Assembly (NCBI GenBank): GCA_039111635.1
Contig: JBCAQO010000009.1
Span: forward strand, 2,103,650-2,167,649
Direction of reading: 5' to 3'
From: Heterobasidion occidentale
Taxonomy: Eukaryota > Basidiomycota > Agaricomycetes > Russulales > Bondarzewiaceae
Length of the DNA: 64,000 nt
Shown piece by piece: positions 1 through 11,813 of this stretch. The notes beneath the pieces are model-generated. The model saw nothing but the letters and a program-made list of their open reading frames with translations, was not told the DNA's origin and searched no databases. Numbering within the stretch: the first letter of the stretch is position 1; every line of letters starts with the position of its first letter. The position numbers were made by a program, and so were the translations under genes.

Positions 1-387
1 ACATGAGAGCCCAGTCGTACCACATGTCGAACTGATCTTATCATGATCATGTTATGATCCAAGTCAGAAAGGTAGACGTGGTGGCAGGCGTTTGGTATCA
101 AAGATTGTGAGAGTGCTGTGATATACCGAATTTGGCAGCATTGATTGCGAATCCAGCTTGTCTTGAGAGCCTGAGGTCGTAGGTTCATCTCCCACGCTGA
201 GCATTTTTGGGGGAACATTTTGTGGATCGCGAAAACGAGCGACTCGACATCTCATCGGTCAATGTAAACGGACGAGCTACGCTTGGTACCACTTACTGCA
301 CCCCCGTCTTTGCCGTGCCAACAAGTTGTTGTCCCCAGTCTAGAGTAAAAGCCCACGCATAGCCGACAAACAAAAACAGCACTACGA
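1..387. other. no gene recognised (3' flank of SSZ1)
   Basis: Nothing here supports a gene. A short reverse-strand open frame (64-255) has no family features. On the plus strand around 170-215 there is a T-arm-like hairpin (5+7+5 with one mismatch), but no matching acceptor stem or anticodon arm was found, so no tRNA is called. Confidence 0.5.
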
Positions 388-2456
388 CTACGGAGAAGAG
401 ACAGAAGCCTTTTCTCCTCTACCTTGCTTGCCCACCTCCCAAATAGAAACCTCTACGCCGCCGTCCGCACTCACCAAGGCCTGGACTTCGACTCTTGTTT
501 TCCACCGACCTTGACTTTGCTGTGCCTGCTTGGCCTCGAAACTTAGCGAGGACAAAAAGACATCCTTCTCGATCGTCTTTTCCTTTATTTCGATCTCCTC
601 CTCTTCCTCTTCCTCGTCCTCTTCCGGCTCACCCTCCTCCTTCGGAGGGTTGATGGTTTCGGTTTTGATGCCCTCCTTGACTTCCCACACCTCGAAACCG
701 ATCTTTTTCTCCCCAACCACTTCGCCCAAATCGACGTCAAATGCGAACGTTCTCCGCGCGGGGACAGCCGTCTCCCGGGAAATGAGGCCGATCCATTGGC
801 CGCCAAGGCCCGGCGCACCCTCTTCGGGGAACAAGATGCCGATAGTCCGCGAAGTCACACTGACGTTGGACCACCTGCTGGTGTGGTCGAAGGACGCCCG
901 CACCTCTTCGTCTTCACCGGAATGACCAACGAGAGACAGCAACCTCGCTTGCAAGGCACAACCGCGTGCGAGCATGGTCGTTGGATCGCCGATGCCGCCG
1001 CCAATGACAGTTCCAGCGGTGAAGGGGGACACTGTCGTATCCGGATAGCTCTGAGCAAGTGTTTCATCGAGGCCAGGGAGACAGGCGGATCCGCCAACGT
1101 ACACGACCTCATCGACGTTCAAGAAGTCAAGGCCAACGCTCGAAAGAAGATCCTGCGCTTTTGTGTGCACGGCATCATAGACAGAGCGCGCTTCCATGTC
1201 GAAGCGCAGCCTGTTGATGTTGCCATTGAAATCGAGCCCGTCTTTGAGCGATTCGACAGAGCAGGTGGCAGCTCCAGGTGAGGCAGCGATGGTGCGCTTT
1301 GTGTGCTCGAGAGCAAGACGCAGACGCGCTTCAGCACGGACATCGGCTTTGTCCGTGGCTGGGGAGACCGTCAACGGCGTCTTTGTTTTTTTGGTAAACT
1401 CCTTGGCGAGATATTTGACAAGCTTGTCGTCGATGCGGTCTCCGCCAATCGTATGATCATAAGAGCTGGCGAGCGAATGGAACAGGCCTTGTCGGACGGC
1501 AAGAACAGTAAGGGAGAGAGACGAGGCGCCGAGGTCAACAATGAGCTGAGTTCGGTCGGGGTACAGGCTCTCTGCTGAAGGCGCGGATGACGCAGTCACA
1601 GCGGCGGCGCCAGCATCCTCCAACAACTGCAAAACTTTGATTCCAGAAGCCTCTGCAACCTTGCGCAGCGCGTTCTGCTGGGTCTCGCCGAACCAACCAG
1701 GAATAGAGATGACGGCACCGTCAACCTTTTTCCCTAGAAAGTCCTCAGCAGACTGCAGGAGGGATTTGAGGAAGATCGATGTAGCGTCAAAAGGAGTGAG
1801 GACTCGTTCTGTGGGGATCGGCTCGGAACGAGGCGTTGCTGTCTGAGACGCGGCGGGGGTATTCGTCTTGGTATTCACCGCAGAGGCAAGGGGTGAAGGG
1901 GAAGCCTGGAGTACCTTGACTTTGTAGGCGGGTTCGTCCGGAAGATCGGGGTGTTGGATGACGGTTGCGGAAATCGTGGGCTGATCCTTGCGTAGCTCTG
2001 AAAATCTGAATGCAGAAGGTCAATGGCCATTAGCAGATATAGAAGGACCCAACAGACTTTTTGCCTAAAAGATTCCGGAAGCCTGTGATTGTGTTTTCTG
2101 AATTCTTGACAAGTTGCTGCTTTGCTTGGTTTCCGACATACTAACGAAAAACGGTGAGATCAGGGTGAAAAGCGAAGAAAGCACGAACTCACGATCTCCT
2201 CGCCATGGAATGATATAACGCATGCTATCTGACGCTCTCCGTCTTCGTTTGCGATACACTCGGCTAGACCTTCCTGGATGATGAGGTCTGTTGAGACGAC
2301 GTCCGAAGACTGAAAGGGAGGACTGGCACATACATTTGTGATTACGGCGATGGAGGCATATGAATTGCCAAAATTGATACCGATGACTGTGGGTAAAGAG
2401 GATACCTCGATGGGTGCTTGTGCGCTGCCGTTGGGTAGGGAATTTTCGACAGCCAT
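388..2456 (-). CDS. SSZ1: SSZ1-type ribosome-associated Hsp70 (RAC subunit)
   Basis: An atypical cytosolic Hsp70. In yeast, Ssz1 pairs with the J-protein zuotin to form the ribosome-associated complex that helps nascent chains fold. Model, minus strand: exons 2456-2193, 2140-2058 and 2005-388, with introns of 52 nt each, giving 654 aa. The N-terminal phosphate-loop region reads GINFGNSYASIAVI, the Ssz1 style rather than the canonical DLGTT. Later come the second ATPase strand IVDLGASSLSLTV (about residue 250) and VYVGGSACLPGL (adenosine region). The C-terminal substrate-binding part is short and carries an Asp/Glu-rich insert (EPEEDEEEEEEE) before the end. The family is usually near 540-620 aa, so this one is slightly long because of that insert. 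Initiation at 2456 gives MAVENSL and is the only Met ahead of the conserved strand in that exon. Its start lies 153 bp from that of the divergent UBP14 gene. Confidence 0.9.
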
Positions 2457-2609
2457 TGCCTGGAGTTGTTTGGGTGGAGAGCGGTAGTGGACAAAACACC
2501 AATCAGAAGTGTCCTCCACAAATTTATGAGGCACGTGATATGCAGATGGGCACGCGTCAGATCGGAGTGGCTGCGACTGCTTGCCGCTTGTCGAATCTTT
2601 GCACCAGCG
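2457..2609. promoter_or_regulatory. divergent promoter, SSZ1 / UBP14
   Basis: Only 153 bp separate the two predicted start codons, which face away from each other, so both promoters must lie in or overlap this stretch. No TATA box is visible. Co-regulation of two proteostasis genes is an inference from position alone. Confidence 0.6.
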
Positions 2610-5600
2610 ATGACCACTACGAACGAGCAACTTGCGGAGATTTCGCGTCTCCAACCCCCAAAGCTCTCTCAGGCAGTTCACCGCGAGGAGTGCACTCAAT
2701 GTTTTGACAATCAGGTTCTTTCCAACGTCGCACTCTTGTTCTGTGCGGCGTCTTATACAGCTTGCGTAATAGGACAGTCCATTGGGCATCGACGTTTGTT
2801 TGATTTGTTTCAACGGGGGATGTCTGAGCGCGGAAAGACACCACGCGAGAACGCACGCCCAAAAGACTGGCCATCTATATACCTTGAATGTCAAGCGCAA
2901 GCGCAAGCCATCTGTCCAGCGTGTCAGTTTCGATGCTCGATGGCGGTACCACGACCTTGCTGATGTGCAGAGCTTTCAGGGAGATGGTCAGGAACCACCG
3001 ACGAAAATGACCAAGCTTGCCATCGTCGAAGATCGTGAAGAAGACATATACGAACATATAACCACTCTGAAGAACTGGAGGACCGATCCTCAGAACGGCG
3101 CCCAGGTTCATGCCGACGTTGTTGCTCTCGCCAAGTCTGTCATTGACGGAGTGATGAAATCAATGTCATCCGCCCGCCAATCTGAAGTCAAAGCCTGGGA
3201 GGAGGAGATCCTCCCTTGCGAGCACACGCTTACCCTCGAACAGCTGGTCACGGGCCCAATCCCTGCCTCCGGTACGTCTTGACCCACACGCGAAGGTAAA
3301 CACGACAAACACTTTCTTAGGTCTGGCACATTGCGCGAAGTGCACCTTGAGCGAGAACCTTTGGCTCTGCCTCACCTGCGGCTCGCTGGGATGCGGTCGG
3401 CAGCAATTCGGCGGCTTTGGCGGTAACGGACATGGCCTCAGCCACTACGAGGAAACCAGACATCCTGTCAGCGTGAAGCTAGGAACCATCACTCCGAGGG
3501 CGAAGCTGGTGATACAATTTCATAAATCGCGCGCAAGGCTTCGCACGCTGATCACAGATCGCGATAGATATATACTGCTACGCGTGTAATGAATCGAGAG
3601 TGGACCCAGCGCTTGCGCATCACCTTTCCAACTTTGGGATCAACGTCCAGGCGCAGACGAAGACGGAAAAATCAATGACCGAACTTGTGAGATCATCCTG
3701 TTCGTCGAGCGTCGCAGTTTCTTAACCGCATTCAGCAAATTGAGCATAACCTGAAGTTTGACTTTTCGCTGACCGACGAGTCTGGGAAGGCGCTCGAGCC
3801 TGTATTTGGTCCAGGGCTCACGGGTCTGGCAAATTTGGGCAACAGGTTTTTCTTTTTGATTCCCTTGCAGAGTACGCCTTCTGACCAATCCACAGCTGCT
3901 ACATGGCATCCGTCCTTCAAACCTTATTCTCGCTATCTCCTTTCCAAGATCGTTATTTCACACGGCGCCGAAACACTGGGACACTTGCTCGGAGCCCCTG
4001 CCCGCCACTTGCCTCGACTGCCAGATGCACAAAATCGCCGACGGACTGCTCTCTGGCCGCTACTCGCACCCTCGCACGTTCTCTTCCCAGGCCCCGCTGC
4101 CCGCGGGAGCCAAAGCCGCCGACGCCGAGTCCCCGACGCCCGTGTTCCAAGAAGGCCTGCGCCCCGCGCTGTTCAAGGCGCTCATCGGTAAGGGCCACGA
4201 GGAGTTCGCGACGATGAGGCAGCAGGACTCGGAGGAGTTCCTCTCGCATCTGCTCTCGACGCTGCGGCGCTACACGCAGAGGACCCGCACGTCTGCGTCC
4301 CCGGAGCCGACTGAGATCTTCTCGTTCGGCATGGAGCAGCGGTTGCAGTGCACCGAGTGCCAGGGCGTGCGGTACAGGGTCGACAGCCAGGACGTGCTGA
4401 GCATCCCTGTGCCACCGAGAGAGAAGGGCAAGGATGCAGACGGGAGAGTACAGTACGAGGATGTCCTCATCGGCGAATGCCTCGATGCTGTGACTGGCCC
4501 AGAGGCCTTGGAGTACAAGTGTCCTCGATGCCAGAAGCAAGTCATCGCGACCAAGTCAGTCGACGCGTAGCCTTCAGCGCAAGAGTCTCGCTCACGTTTA
4601 TCCCAGGCAGTCGAGGTTCTCCACGTTCCCGCAGACTCTGGTCCTGCACGCCAAGAAGTTCCAGCTCGTGAACTGGGTGCCGACTAAACTCGGTAAAGGC
4701 ATCCATGACGCGTCCCTCGCACTCTCTAATTCCGACGTCTTCAGACATCCCCCTCGTGCTCCCCTCCGACGACACCCTCCAGCTCGACCAGTTCCTCGGC
4801 AAGGGCTTGCAGCCCGACGAGAGAGCGCTCCCCGAAGACAAGCCAGGTGCGTGCCCGCTCCTTCATGACCCCGCCCCGGGCGCGCGTGACCCCATCGAGC
4901 CGCAGAGGCGCCCGGGCTGCCCGCCTTCAACGAGGCCGCGCTGTCCCAGCTCGAGGCGATGGGCTTCCCGACCCTCCGCTGCCACAAAGCACTGCTCGCG
5001 ACCGGCAACACCGACGCCGACACCGCCATGGAGTGGCTCTTCGCGCACATGGACGATCCCGGTGCGTACAGCCCCTCTCTCACGCGCGCTCAGATACCAC
5101 CCATGCATGCACGGAATCCCTGACCCGTCGCACGTCCCTACGCAGACATCGACGCGCCGATCGCCATCGGCAGCGTGGGAGGCGCAGGCGCAGGCGCCGC
5201 GCCCGAGCCGAGCGCGGAGCAGATTAGCATGCTCGCCGACATGGGCTTCACGCCCGCTCAAGCGCGCAAGGCCCTGCGCGAGACGGTAAGCGCGCGCTTC
5301 CTGCCCGCGCGCGCGGATCCTCGCTGATCCTGTCGTGTCGCAGAACGCGGACCCCGAGCGCGCCGTCGAGTGGCTCTTCTCGTACCCCGACGACACCGGC
5401 GAAGACGCTGCTCCTACCACCACTGCGGACGGCACCTCGTCCGCGGTAGCGGCGGCCGGGCCTAGCGGCACGCGCGCGCTCCCGGCGCGCTACGTCCTCA
5501 AGGCATTCGTGTCGCACAAGGGCCCGTCGGTGCACTCCGGGCACTACGTCGCGCACGTGCGCGGCGCGGACGGCCGGTGGGTGCTGTTCAACGACGAGAA

Positions 5601-5676
5601 GGTCGTCGCGGCGGACGCGGAGAGCGTACGGGCGCTCAAGGCGCTCGCATACCTGTACGTCTTCGAGCGCGCCTGA
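2610..5676 (+). CDS. UBP14: ubiquitin C-terminal hydrolase UBP14/USP5 (isopeptidase T)
   Basis: Deubiquitinase that trims unanchored polyubiquitin chains to recycle ubiquitin for the proteasome pathway. Exons: 2610-2714, 2773-3271, 3321-3508, 3558-3686, 3736-3845, 3896-4554, 4607-4692, 4745-4846, 4906-5061, 5146-5285, 5344-5676. In order these give a variant UBP zinc finger (ECTQCFDNQ, then CLICFNGGCL), a ZnF-UBP (CAKCTLSENLWLCLTCGSLGCG, free-ubiquitin C-terminus pocket), the USP Cys box (GLANLGNSCYMASVLQTLF, split by an intron inside NS), two UBA domains (MGFPTLRCHKALLATGN and MGFTPAQARKALRETN) and the His box (HSGHYVAHV). About 835 aa, the USP5 length. Odd: near 3958-3968 the frame must slip by one base to join FQDRYF to KHWDTCSEP, and near 3495 the in-frame reading ITPRAKL replaces the family-like ITPEGEA, which one extra base would restore. 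These look like sequence indels; the rest is intact. Confidence 0.92.
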
Positions 5677-6228
5677 AAGCAAGCGCGGGGAAGCACGAGG
5701 CTGACGCGTCATGGGACGTGGGACGCGGGACGCGGGCGTATGGGGAAGGCGAATCAGCGGATCGGGATCGATTGTACGATAGTAGGCTACAGTGTGCGGT
5801 TGGGGATCGATGTTACAGCGTTACGGCGCGCCGCGGCGTCGAAATGTACTACGTGGGGTACCGTCGGGCCCTCGAGGCGAGGCGACTGCAGATGAATGAT
5901 CTGGCGATCGCACTTGATTAACACTAGAGTTCACGATGGTAAGACGAAGCAGGCAGGCAGATCTGCGCCATGGTTGTTGGAAGGATGTATGTAAAGAACA
6001 GATTGTAGACGACAAAAAAACAAATGAAGGGAGGGACAAGCAGCCGGGTCAGGAGGAATTAGCAACCACCACACGCAAACCGAAGAGGAGGGGGGGCGTA
6101 ACCTATGAATGAAGGATTCGGACGGAAGCACGGACAGACGAGTGGGAGAGGGGCAAGGAGGGGCATATGGATGTTTGTCTTTTCAGAATGAATGAAGGAC
6201 GGTCTTTTAGGTCGGGGGAAAGGCAGCA
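5677..6228. other. convergent intergenic region
   Basis: Holds the 3' ends of UBP14 (+) and NAP1 (-). Open frames here are short and without family features. No repeats or RNA genes seen. Confidence 0.6.
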
Positions 6229-7749
6229 TCACTGCTGCTTGCACTCCTCCGGGTTCACGCTCACGGCGGAGGCGGGCGCGCCGCCGCGGCCCTTGGGTCC
6301 GCCACGGCGTCTCGCCGGCACCTCCTCCTCGCTATCCGAGTCCTGTGGGAAACACTGAGTACGAGAGGCGAGGGGATATGGAGCAGCGAGACGCACCTCG
6401 TCCTCAAACCGGTCCTCGTCATCCTCGTCATCATCGAGATCCTCGTAGTCGTCGTCGTCGTCTTCGTCGAGCATGTCGTACTCGAGCGCCTTGCCAGTGA
6501 AGTAATCGATCGCGCGGGGGATGATCTACGGCGATGGGGATGTGGCTGAGGATCTGGGGGCAGTCGACGGGGAGTGGGAGGACGAACGAACCTTTTCTTT
6601 GATGTCTTCGCCGATCTGATAATCCATCTCGAGCTTTTCCTCCAGCTCGTCGAGCTCCTCTTCCTCGATGTCGCCGTTGTCGATGGCATCCTCGTTGGGG
6701 GGCACGGGTGGAGAGAAAAAGTTGAAGAAAGACTCGGTTGGGCGGGCCTTGCGGACCAGACGAGTGCGATTCGTGTCTGGCGGCACGCACAACAAAGAGG
6801 TTAGCCGAGCACGAGGAAAGCAAAGGAGGTAAAGAGAAAAGACGGACTCTTGTTGCGCTGCTTCTTGATCTCAAACTCCTTCGTGAGGTCCTGGTCCTCC
6901 TTCCACTTGATCTCGGTGCCGATGGCGCGATCGTAGACAAAATCGCCCGAGTAGCCGACCTCCTCCTGGTAGACGTAAGTTTTTTCTAGGAGGGAATTCT
7001 CAAAGTAGTCGTTGGGGCCAAAGGAGAAGAGGAGCTTGAAGCCAGGCTTAGGCTCTGTGGGGGGGAGGTACTCGATGCGGATGTCGGTGAGGTGCTTGAG
7101 GGCGACGGCGTCGCGCTCTGTGATGAGCTCTGCGAGGCCGACGTGGTTGCGGAGGGCGGTGAGCCAGAACTCTGGGATTGCGGCGGCTGCGGTGGCGGAG
7201 GAGGGGTCGAGTGGCTTGTGGTCGGGATCGTCCTTGAGGGACTGGGCAGCGCCGGCCTCGAGCTCTTCGGCTGTCGGCTGTGCGATGCCGGAGATGAGGG
7301 CGTGGCGACGGTCGTAGAGAGGTTTTTGGAGGTCGAGGTACTGTGGGAGGGGGATGCGATGAGCGGGGTGGCACGGCGGGGGGGCGTGGCGATGGGAAAA
7401 AACGGAAACAGACTTTTTTCTCGAGCTCGAAGCACTCGCGCTTGTACTGATTTTGGAGCTCGTTCTGCTTGACCTGGACGCCCTTGAGGGCTCGACGGAG
7501 AGCTTTACGTCGTCTGGGAGGCTCTCGATGTAGCCGGAGCTCTTGCCGAGGAGGCCCGCGATCTTGCCGTGGACGAGGCCGAGCATTGCATGATGGGCGG
7601 GGCTGGCGTCCTCTGCGGGCTCGTTGTCTTCCGAGATGTCGGGGACGGTGGGGCGGGAGAGGCCAGCGGTGATGGGTGCATGAGTGAGGGGAGTGTTCTG
7701 GGGTGGGTGCGGTGAGGTCGTTCTGGGAGATGGGCACGGTGGAGGACAT
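6229..7749 (-). CDS. NAP1: nucleosome assembly protein 1 (histone chaperone)
   Basis: Acidic H2A-H2B chaperone used in chromatin assembly and nuclear import. Exons on the minus strand: 7749-7414, 7340-6848, 6776-6592, 6525-6397, 6342-6229; exon total 1257 nt, 418 aa, the length of yeast Nap1. Visible features: N-terminal ISQNDLTAPT; dimerisation helix KGVQVKQNELQNQYKREC; YLDLQKPLYDRR; core FWLTALRNH and GFKLLFSFGPNDYF; ESFFNFFSPP; an acidic tail with a long Asp/Glu run; and the C-terminal box ending CKQQ, the farnesylation-type motif seen on many NAP1 proteins. Odd: the N-terminal third needs two opposite one-base shifts, near 7704 in a C run (one base too many) and near 7485 (GAGCCC where GAGGCCC fits). 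Without them about 67 codons are read out of frame. An alternative start at 7825 with a 50-nt intron ending at the C run would avoid the first shift only. Start is divergent from the CDCA7-like gene. Confidence 0.94.
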
Positions 7750-7953
7750 TCTTGGAGAGCAGCGATTGCAGCGAGGGCGTGGATCGTGAGCGTGAGCGTG
7801 AACGCGGGTCAAGGGTTATATCCACCCACTTATCCCGGCGGAGTCTCGGCCGTCTCCGGAGATAACCCCCTTGTCCGTGACCGAGTCACATCAGCGCGTT
7901 CCTCACATAAGCCAAGCGTCAAGTCGCGTCCCCCCGCGCCCGCGAACGCGCCC
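7750..7953. promoter_or_regulatory. divergent promoter, NAP1 / CDCA7-like
   Basis: 204 bp between opposed start codons of two chromatin-related genes. No TATA box. A shared promoter is inferred from spacing only. Confidence 0.5.
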
Positions 7954-10900
7954 ATGCCAGAATACTCAGAGCTCGCAAACTGGGACGGCGCGCTTTCTAA
8001 TCCTCCAAATGCGCGCACACAGAACAGCCCCTACTATCGCCACCCGCCCCAGAGCAATCCCGCTGGCGCCCTCACTGGCCTCCCGGTGCCCGCCCTGTCC
8101 CAATCCAGCTCTGCTCGCAGCTCACTGCCCCCTCAGCACATCGCCTCTCCTCTGCCGCACCCGTTTGCAACCCCAACTTATCCGTCGTCTTTTAATCGGC
8201 TCGCCCCACGCCCTATATCCACCCTACCTAGTCTCCCCTCTTCCCAGGTCCGTGTCATCTCCTCCCGCTTCATTTGCTCCCGCTTATCCGCTTTCCTAGC
8301 CAACCGCCTCGACCTCTTCCACAGCCCGATTTCTCGATTTACGTCCGCCTCCGCCAGAACCTGCCCCTTGGGAGCGGGGCCCGCGCATCCTCGACGCGCC
8401 CATTATTGACTTGACCGACACGGACCCCGACACGCCCACAAACGTGCATGCCCCAACCTATCTCATCCACCACCATACCACGCGCGATGCCTCGACCTCT
8501 CCCTCGGCCCCCGATCTTCCATGGAGCCCATCCCGAGGCCCAGACGGTCCTTCGCGTCCGTCGGACAGTCCAGCCGGCCCACAGAATGCGCTGACACAGG
8601 CCCTCGCCGTCCCTTCTGAACGTGACCCGACACATACCAGCCCGCCGCACGCGCCCGTCCCCGCCGCGCGCCGATCCGCAAGCCCTGTCGCGCGACCTCT
8701 GCCCAATACCACCTCCGACGACGAGGTCGCCGCGATGCTCGTCGCAAGCCCCTCCGTGCGCGTACGTCTCCCCCCCTCTCTCGTCTTGCGCCTCGCCCCG
8801 AGCCCGTCTCTCACCCTCCGCACCTGCCCCTCCTCTCCTATCAGACATCGCCCCCGCCGTTCGCGTCCCCGCTCACCCCGCTCGCCTCGCTCGACACGTC
8901 CCCGGCATCCACGCACGCTCCCCTCACCCTGGCTTCTCCCCCTCGCCGCAGCCACCGCCGCCGCCCCGCGCGCCAAGTCCTCGCCTACGTCGCGGTCCCG
9001 CCGTTCCCGCAGGGCACGTCCGCCGCGGACTATCACCCGATGCCCAATACGGTCCCCGCGCACGCGCGCGAGTTCTTCCATGCTGCGTCTGTCACCGCGG
9101 CACCCTCGAAAGCCGGCAGACGAAAGCGCTCTCAGATGGATCTGCACGACGGCGACGCGCACGGCAGCCCAAAGAAGATCCGCACGGAAGACTCGCGCGC
9201 CGTTGCCCATCCCCAGCCCAAGCCGAAGCCGCGCCAATCGCGTGCAACAGCGACGCAAGGCCACACTGCGTTCGCCTCGACGTCCACCGCCCCTCCGCCG
9301 CATCCACGCGCCACGCCCGCAGAAGACGTGATCCTAGTCGACATCTTCGACCTCGGCGCGCCGTACGCGCACTCCGTCGCCGCTCTCATGGCCGCGACCC
9401 GCCATATTCGCACGGCCGTGCCGCCCGCGCGACCCCCGACGGCGTCGCCCCGCGCCTCCAGCATCGCGGCGTCCATCAAACACGCGCAGGCGTGTCCTGC
9501 AGACTCTGGCGATGCTGCGCCCACCGCGGGCAGCGAGCACGCGCCCTGTCCGGACGCGGAAGAGCCCGTCGCACCCGCACCCGCCGACGCGTACGCACCC
9601 GCGCTGCCTCCGCCCCTCTCCGACGCGCTGCCCCCGCTCGGCCTGCCGCTTGACCCCACGCACGCGTTCGATGACGGCGGAGACGTCGCGATGGCCGATG
9701 TCTGGTCGTTCGACGCGCCGTACACCGAAATCGAACCCGTCGAACTCGTCGAGCACGTGCAGCCGCGCGCCGCGCGCTCTGACGACGCTGTGCCCGCCAC
9801 GGACACCTGGCCCGCGCCCTGCCCAGACGCGGAAGAGCCCGTCGCACCCGCCACCGCCGACGCGTACACATCCGCGCCTCCTCCGCACCTCTCCGACACG
9901 CTGCCCCCGCTCGGCCTGTCGCTCGACCCCACGCACGCGTTCGACGACGCCGGAGACGTCGCGATGGCCGATCGCTGGTCGCTCGACGCGCCGTACGCCG
10001 GAATCAGCACCATCGACCCGTCGCTGCTCGGCGGAGCACCCGCAGAGCCGCAGCACCGCTCTTCCGCTCCCGCGTCCCCGTCGCCCAGCGCGCCCCGCTC
10101 TCCGGGCTCGCCGCGCTCTTCGCCAGAGGCATCGGATGACGTGCCCTTGGCGCTGTACGTACAGCCCCCCGCGCGCGCGAGAATCAAGAGCGCGGGGCCG
10201 TCGGAGCGCAGCGAGCAGCCCTCGCCCGGCCCGTCCGAGCTGAGGCTCCAGTACCCCCCTTCTTCTCCTGTCCATCAGGACGAGGAGTCTGACGCCGACT
10301 CTGACGAGAGCGAGTTCGAGCCGGGGCCTGCAGCGCAGAAGCGCGCTCATACAACGGAAAGCGCAAAGAACGACAAGGGCAAAGGTAAAGGCAAAGAAAC
10401 CCGCATCGAGGGACAATCATCGAAGCGGGGGCCCCGTACAACGGCCGTGCTATACGCGCAAGACTCCAGCTTCTGCCACCACTGCCGGAGCACGACGCAC
10501 CTCGCCAAGATGGGGTGCGCGAACGGCATGCTGAGCGGCGAGCAGTGCAAGAAGCTGTTCTGCTGCCGCTGCGTCCAGAAAAGGTGTGTGCGTCGCGTGC
10601 GTCGCGTGGGCCCCCTCTCTGGTACTACAACCCGCCGTCGTTTGCAGGTACCCCGACGTCGTGTTCGACGCGAGCAAGTGGTTCGCGAGCTGCCCGTACT
10701 GCCTGGACATCTGCAACTGCTCCGTGTGCTCCATCCGACGCGGGGAGGCCTACATCAGGGAACGCGACGGCGGGTGGAAAAGGTGGGGCCGGGACCGCGA
10801 CGGCGGCGGGTCCATCTCCTACGTCCCAGCGCCCGCCGGCCACGCAAACACGGCAGCGGGGACCACGACTTACACCGCGCCCCCGGCGGTGCCGATCGAG

Positions 10901-11608
10901 AGGCCTTCGATCGCTGCGTACCCGAGCGGGACGTATTTCGGCACGGTCTACGGGCTGACGGGGGAGAAGGTCGGCGCGGCGTTCGTCGGCTCCGACCAAG
11001 AAGAAGTCGTCCTGCGCATCGCCGAGTCGCCTGCGCCCGCGCCCGTGCCCCCGGCGCCCTCGAGCGGCAAGAAGGCGACCACGACGCACGTGTTCGTCGG
11101 GAAGCCGCGCAAGGCGTGGGGGAAGGTCCGCGTCCGCGAGGTGGACGAGCACGGGAACGTCGTCAAGGCGCGGCGCCGGACGACGAAGATGACGGGGACG
11201 CTGTACATCGGGAGCGCCGAACCCCTGCGCGCGCGCTGGGAATGGCGCTCGCTCATGGCGCTGGTGCCGGATCCATTCTCGGACTCTCCTCTGGCATCGC
11301 CGACTAGCAGCGAGCTGTCACTGCCGGGGCCGGACGAGGACGACGGCGACGGCGGCGCGTGGCCGGGGGAGGTCGTGCTCGGGGAGGACGCGGGGTTTGG
11401 AGAGGTGCCGGGCCTGGGGCTCGATTTGGGCTCGGTAGGGTATTCGCTGCCTGTGGTGGTGCCCGAGCCGGTCGTGCCGGGAGTCGCTCAGGAGGCGTTG
11501 GGGACGCAAGGAGGTGCAAATGGACTGGGGGCCATTTTGGGGGGGTTGATGAGCGATCAGGTCACGTTTGCAATCGCCGCAGGCCTTTGTGCCCTTCACG
11601 CAGCTTGA
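7954..11608 (+). CDS. CDCA7-type zinc-finger protein (zf-4CXXC_R1 domain)
   Basis: Large nuclear-looking protein. Exons 7954-8247, 8300-8761, 8845-10583, 10648-11608; 1151 aa. The first ~780 residues are Pro/Ala/Ser-rich and probably disordered. A basic linker (KGKGKGKETR) leads to one cysteine cluster at about residues 790-870: FCHHCR, MGCANG, EQCKKLFCCRCVQKRYPDV, SCPYCLDICNCSVC. That spacing is the zf-4CXXC_R1 domain of CDCA7 and some JmjC proteins. In animals CDCA7 recruits the HELLS/Lsh remodeler to methylated, nucleosomal DNA. The domain call is secure; a role in DNA methylation upkeep here is inference, though the retroelements in this window show CpG-type decay. The disordered part contains a 91-codon direct duplication (units starting at 9541 and 9814, both reading PCPDAEEPVAPA). 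Start ATG at 7954 (MPEYSEL) is chosen because upstream codons lie in the divergent promoter. Confidence 0.84.
9541..10014 (+). repeat. in-frame 273-bp tandem duplication in the CDCA7-like gene
   Basis: Two copies, offset 273 bp (91 codons), each reading PCPDAEEPVAPA ... LPPLG ... DPTHAFDD ... GDVAMAD ... DAPY. Copies differ at scattered bases, so the duplication is not very recent. The offset is a multiple of three and keeps the frame. Confidence 0.85.
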
Positions 11609-11813
11609 TTTTTTGATGCGCCATCTGGCACTATCCAATGACATGTAACATTGAACGCACACAAGAAAGTATCTTACAATCCTAATTTGGTATACAATTA
11701 TGATACAGAACCGGCACACTCAGAATTGACCACGCTTCCTGTACATCCCTCCATCCTTCCTGTAAAATACGCCTCTCGTGAAGAGCAGCACCGAAGCCTT
11801 ATCATTGGATCGC

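Noticed and set aside
64..255. Possible tRNA gene suggested by a T-arm-like hairpin (GTAGG loop CCCAC) near 180-200
   Set aside because: No complementary acceptor stem, D-arm or anticodon arm could be placed, even allowing an intron.
585..1578. Several plus- and minus-strand open frames overlapping the SSZ1 exon
   Set aside because: They are shadows of the conserved coding frame; their proteins are low-complexity with no family features.
8458..10416. Long reverse-strand frames (281, 351 and 360 codons) under the CDCA7-like gene
   Set aside because: High GC removes stops on the opposite strand; the products are Arg/Gly/Ala-rich, without motifs, and antisense to a conserved zinc-finger gene.
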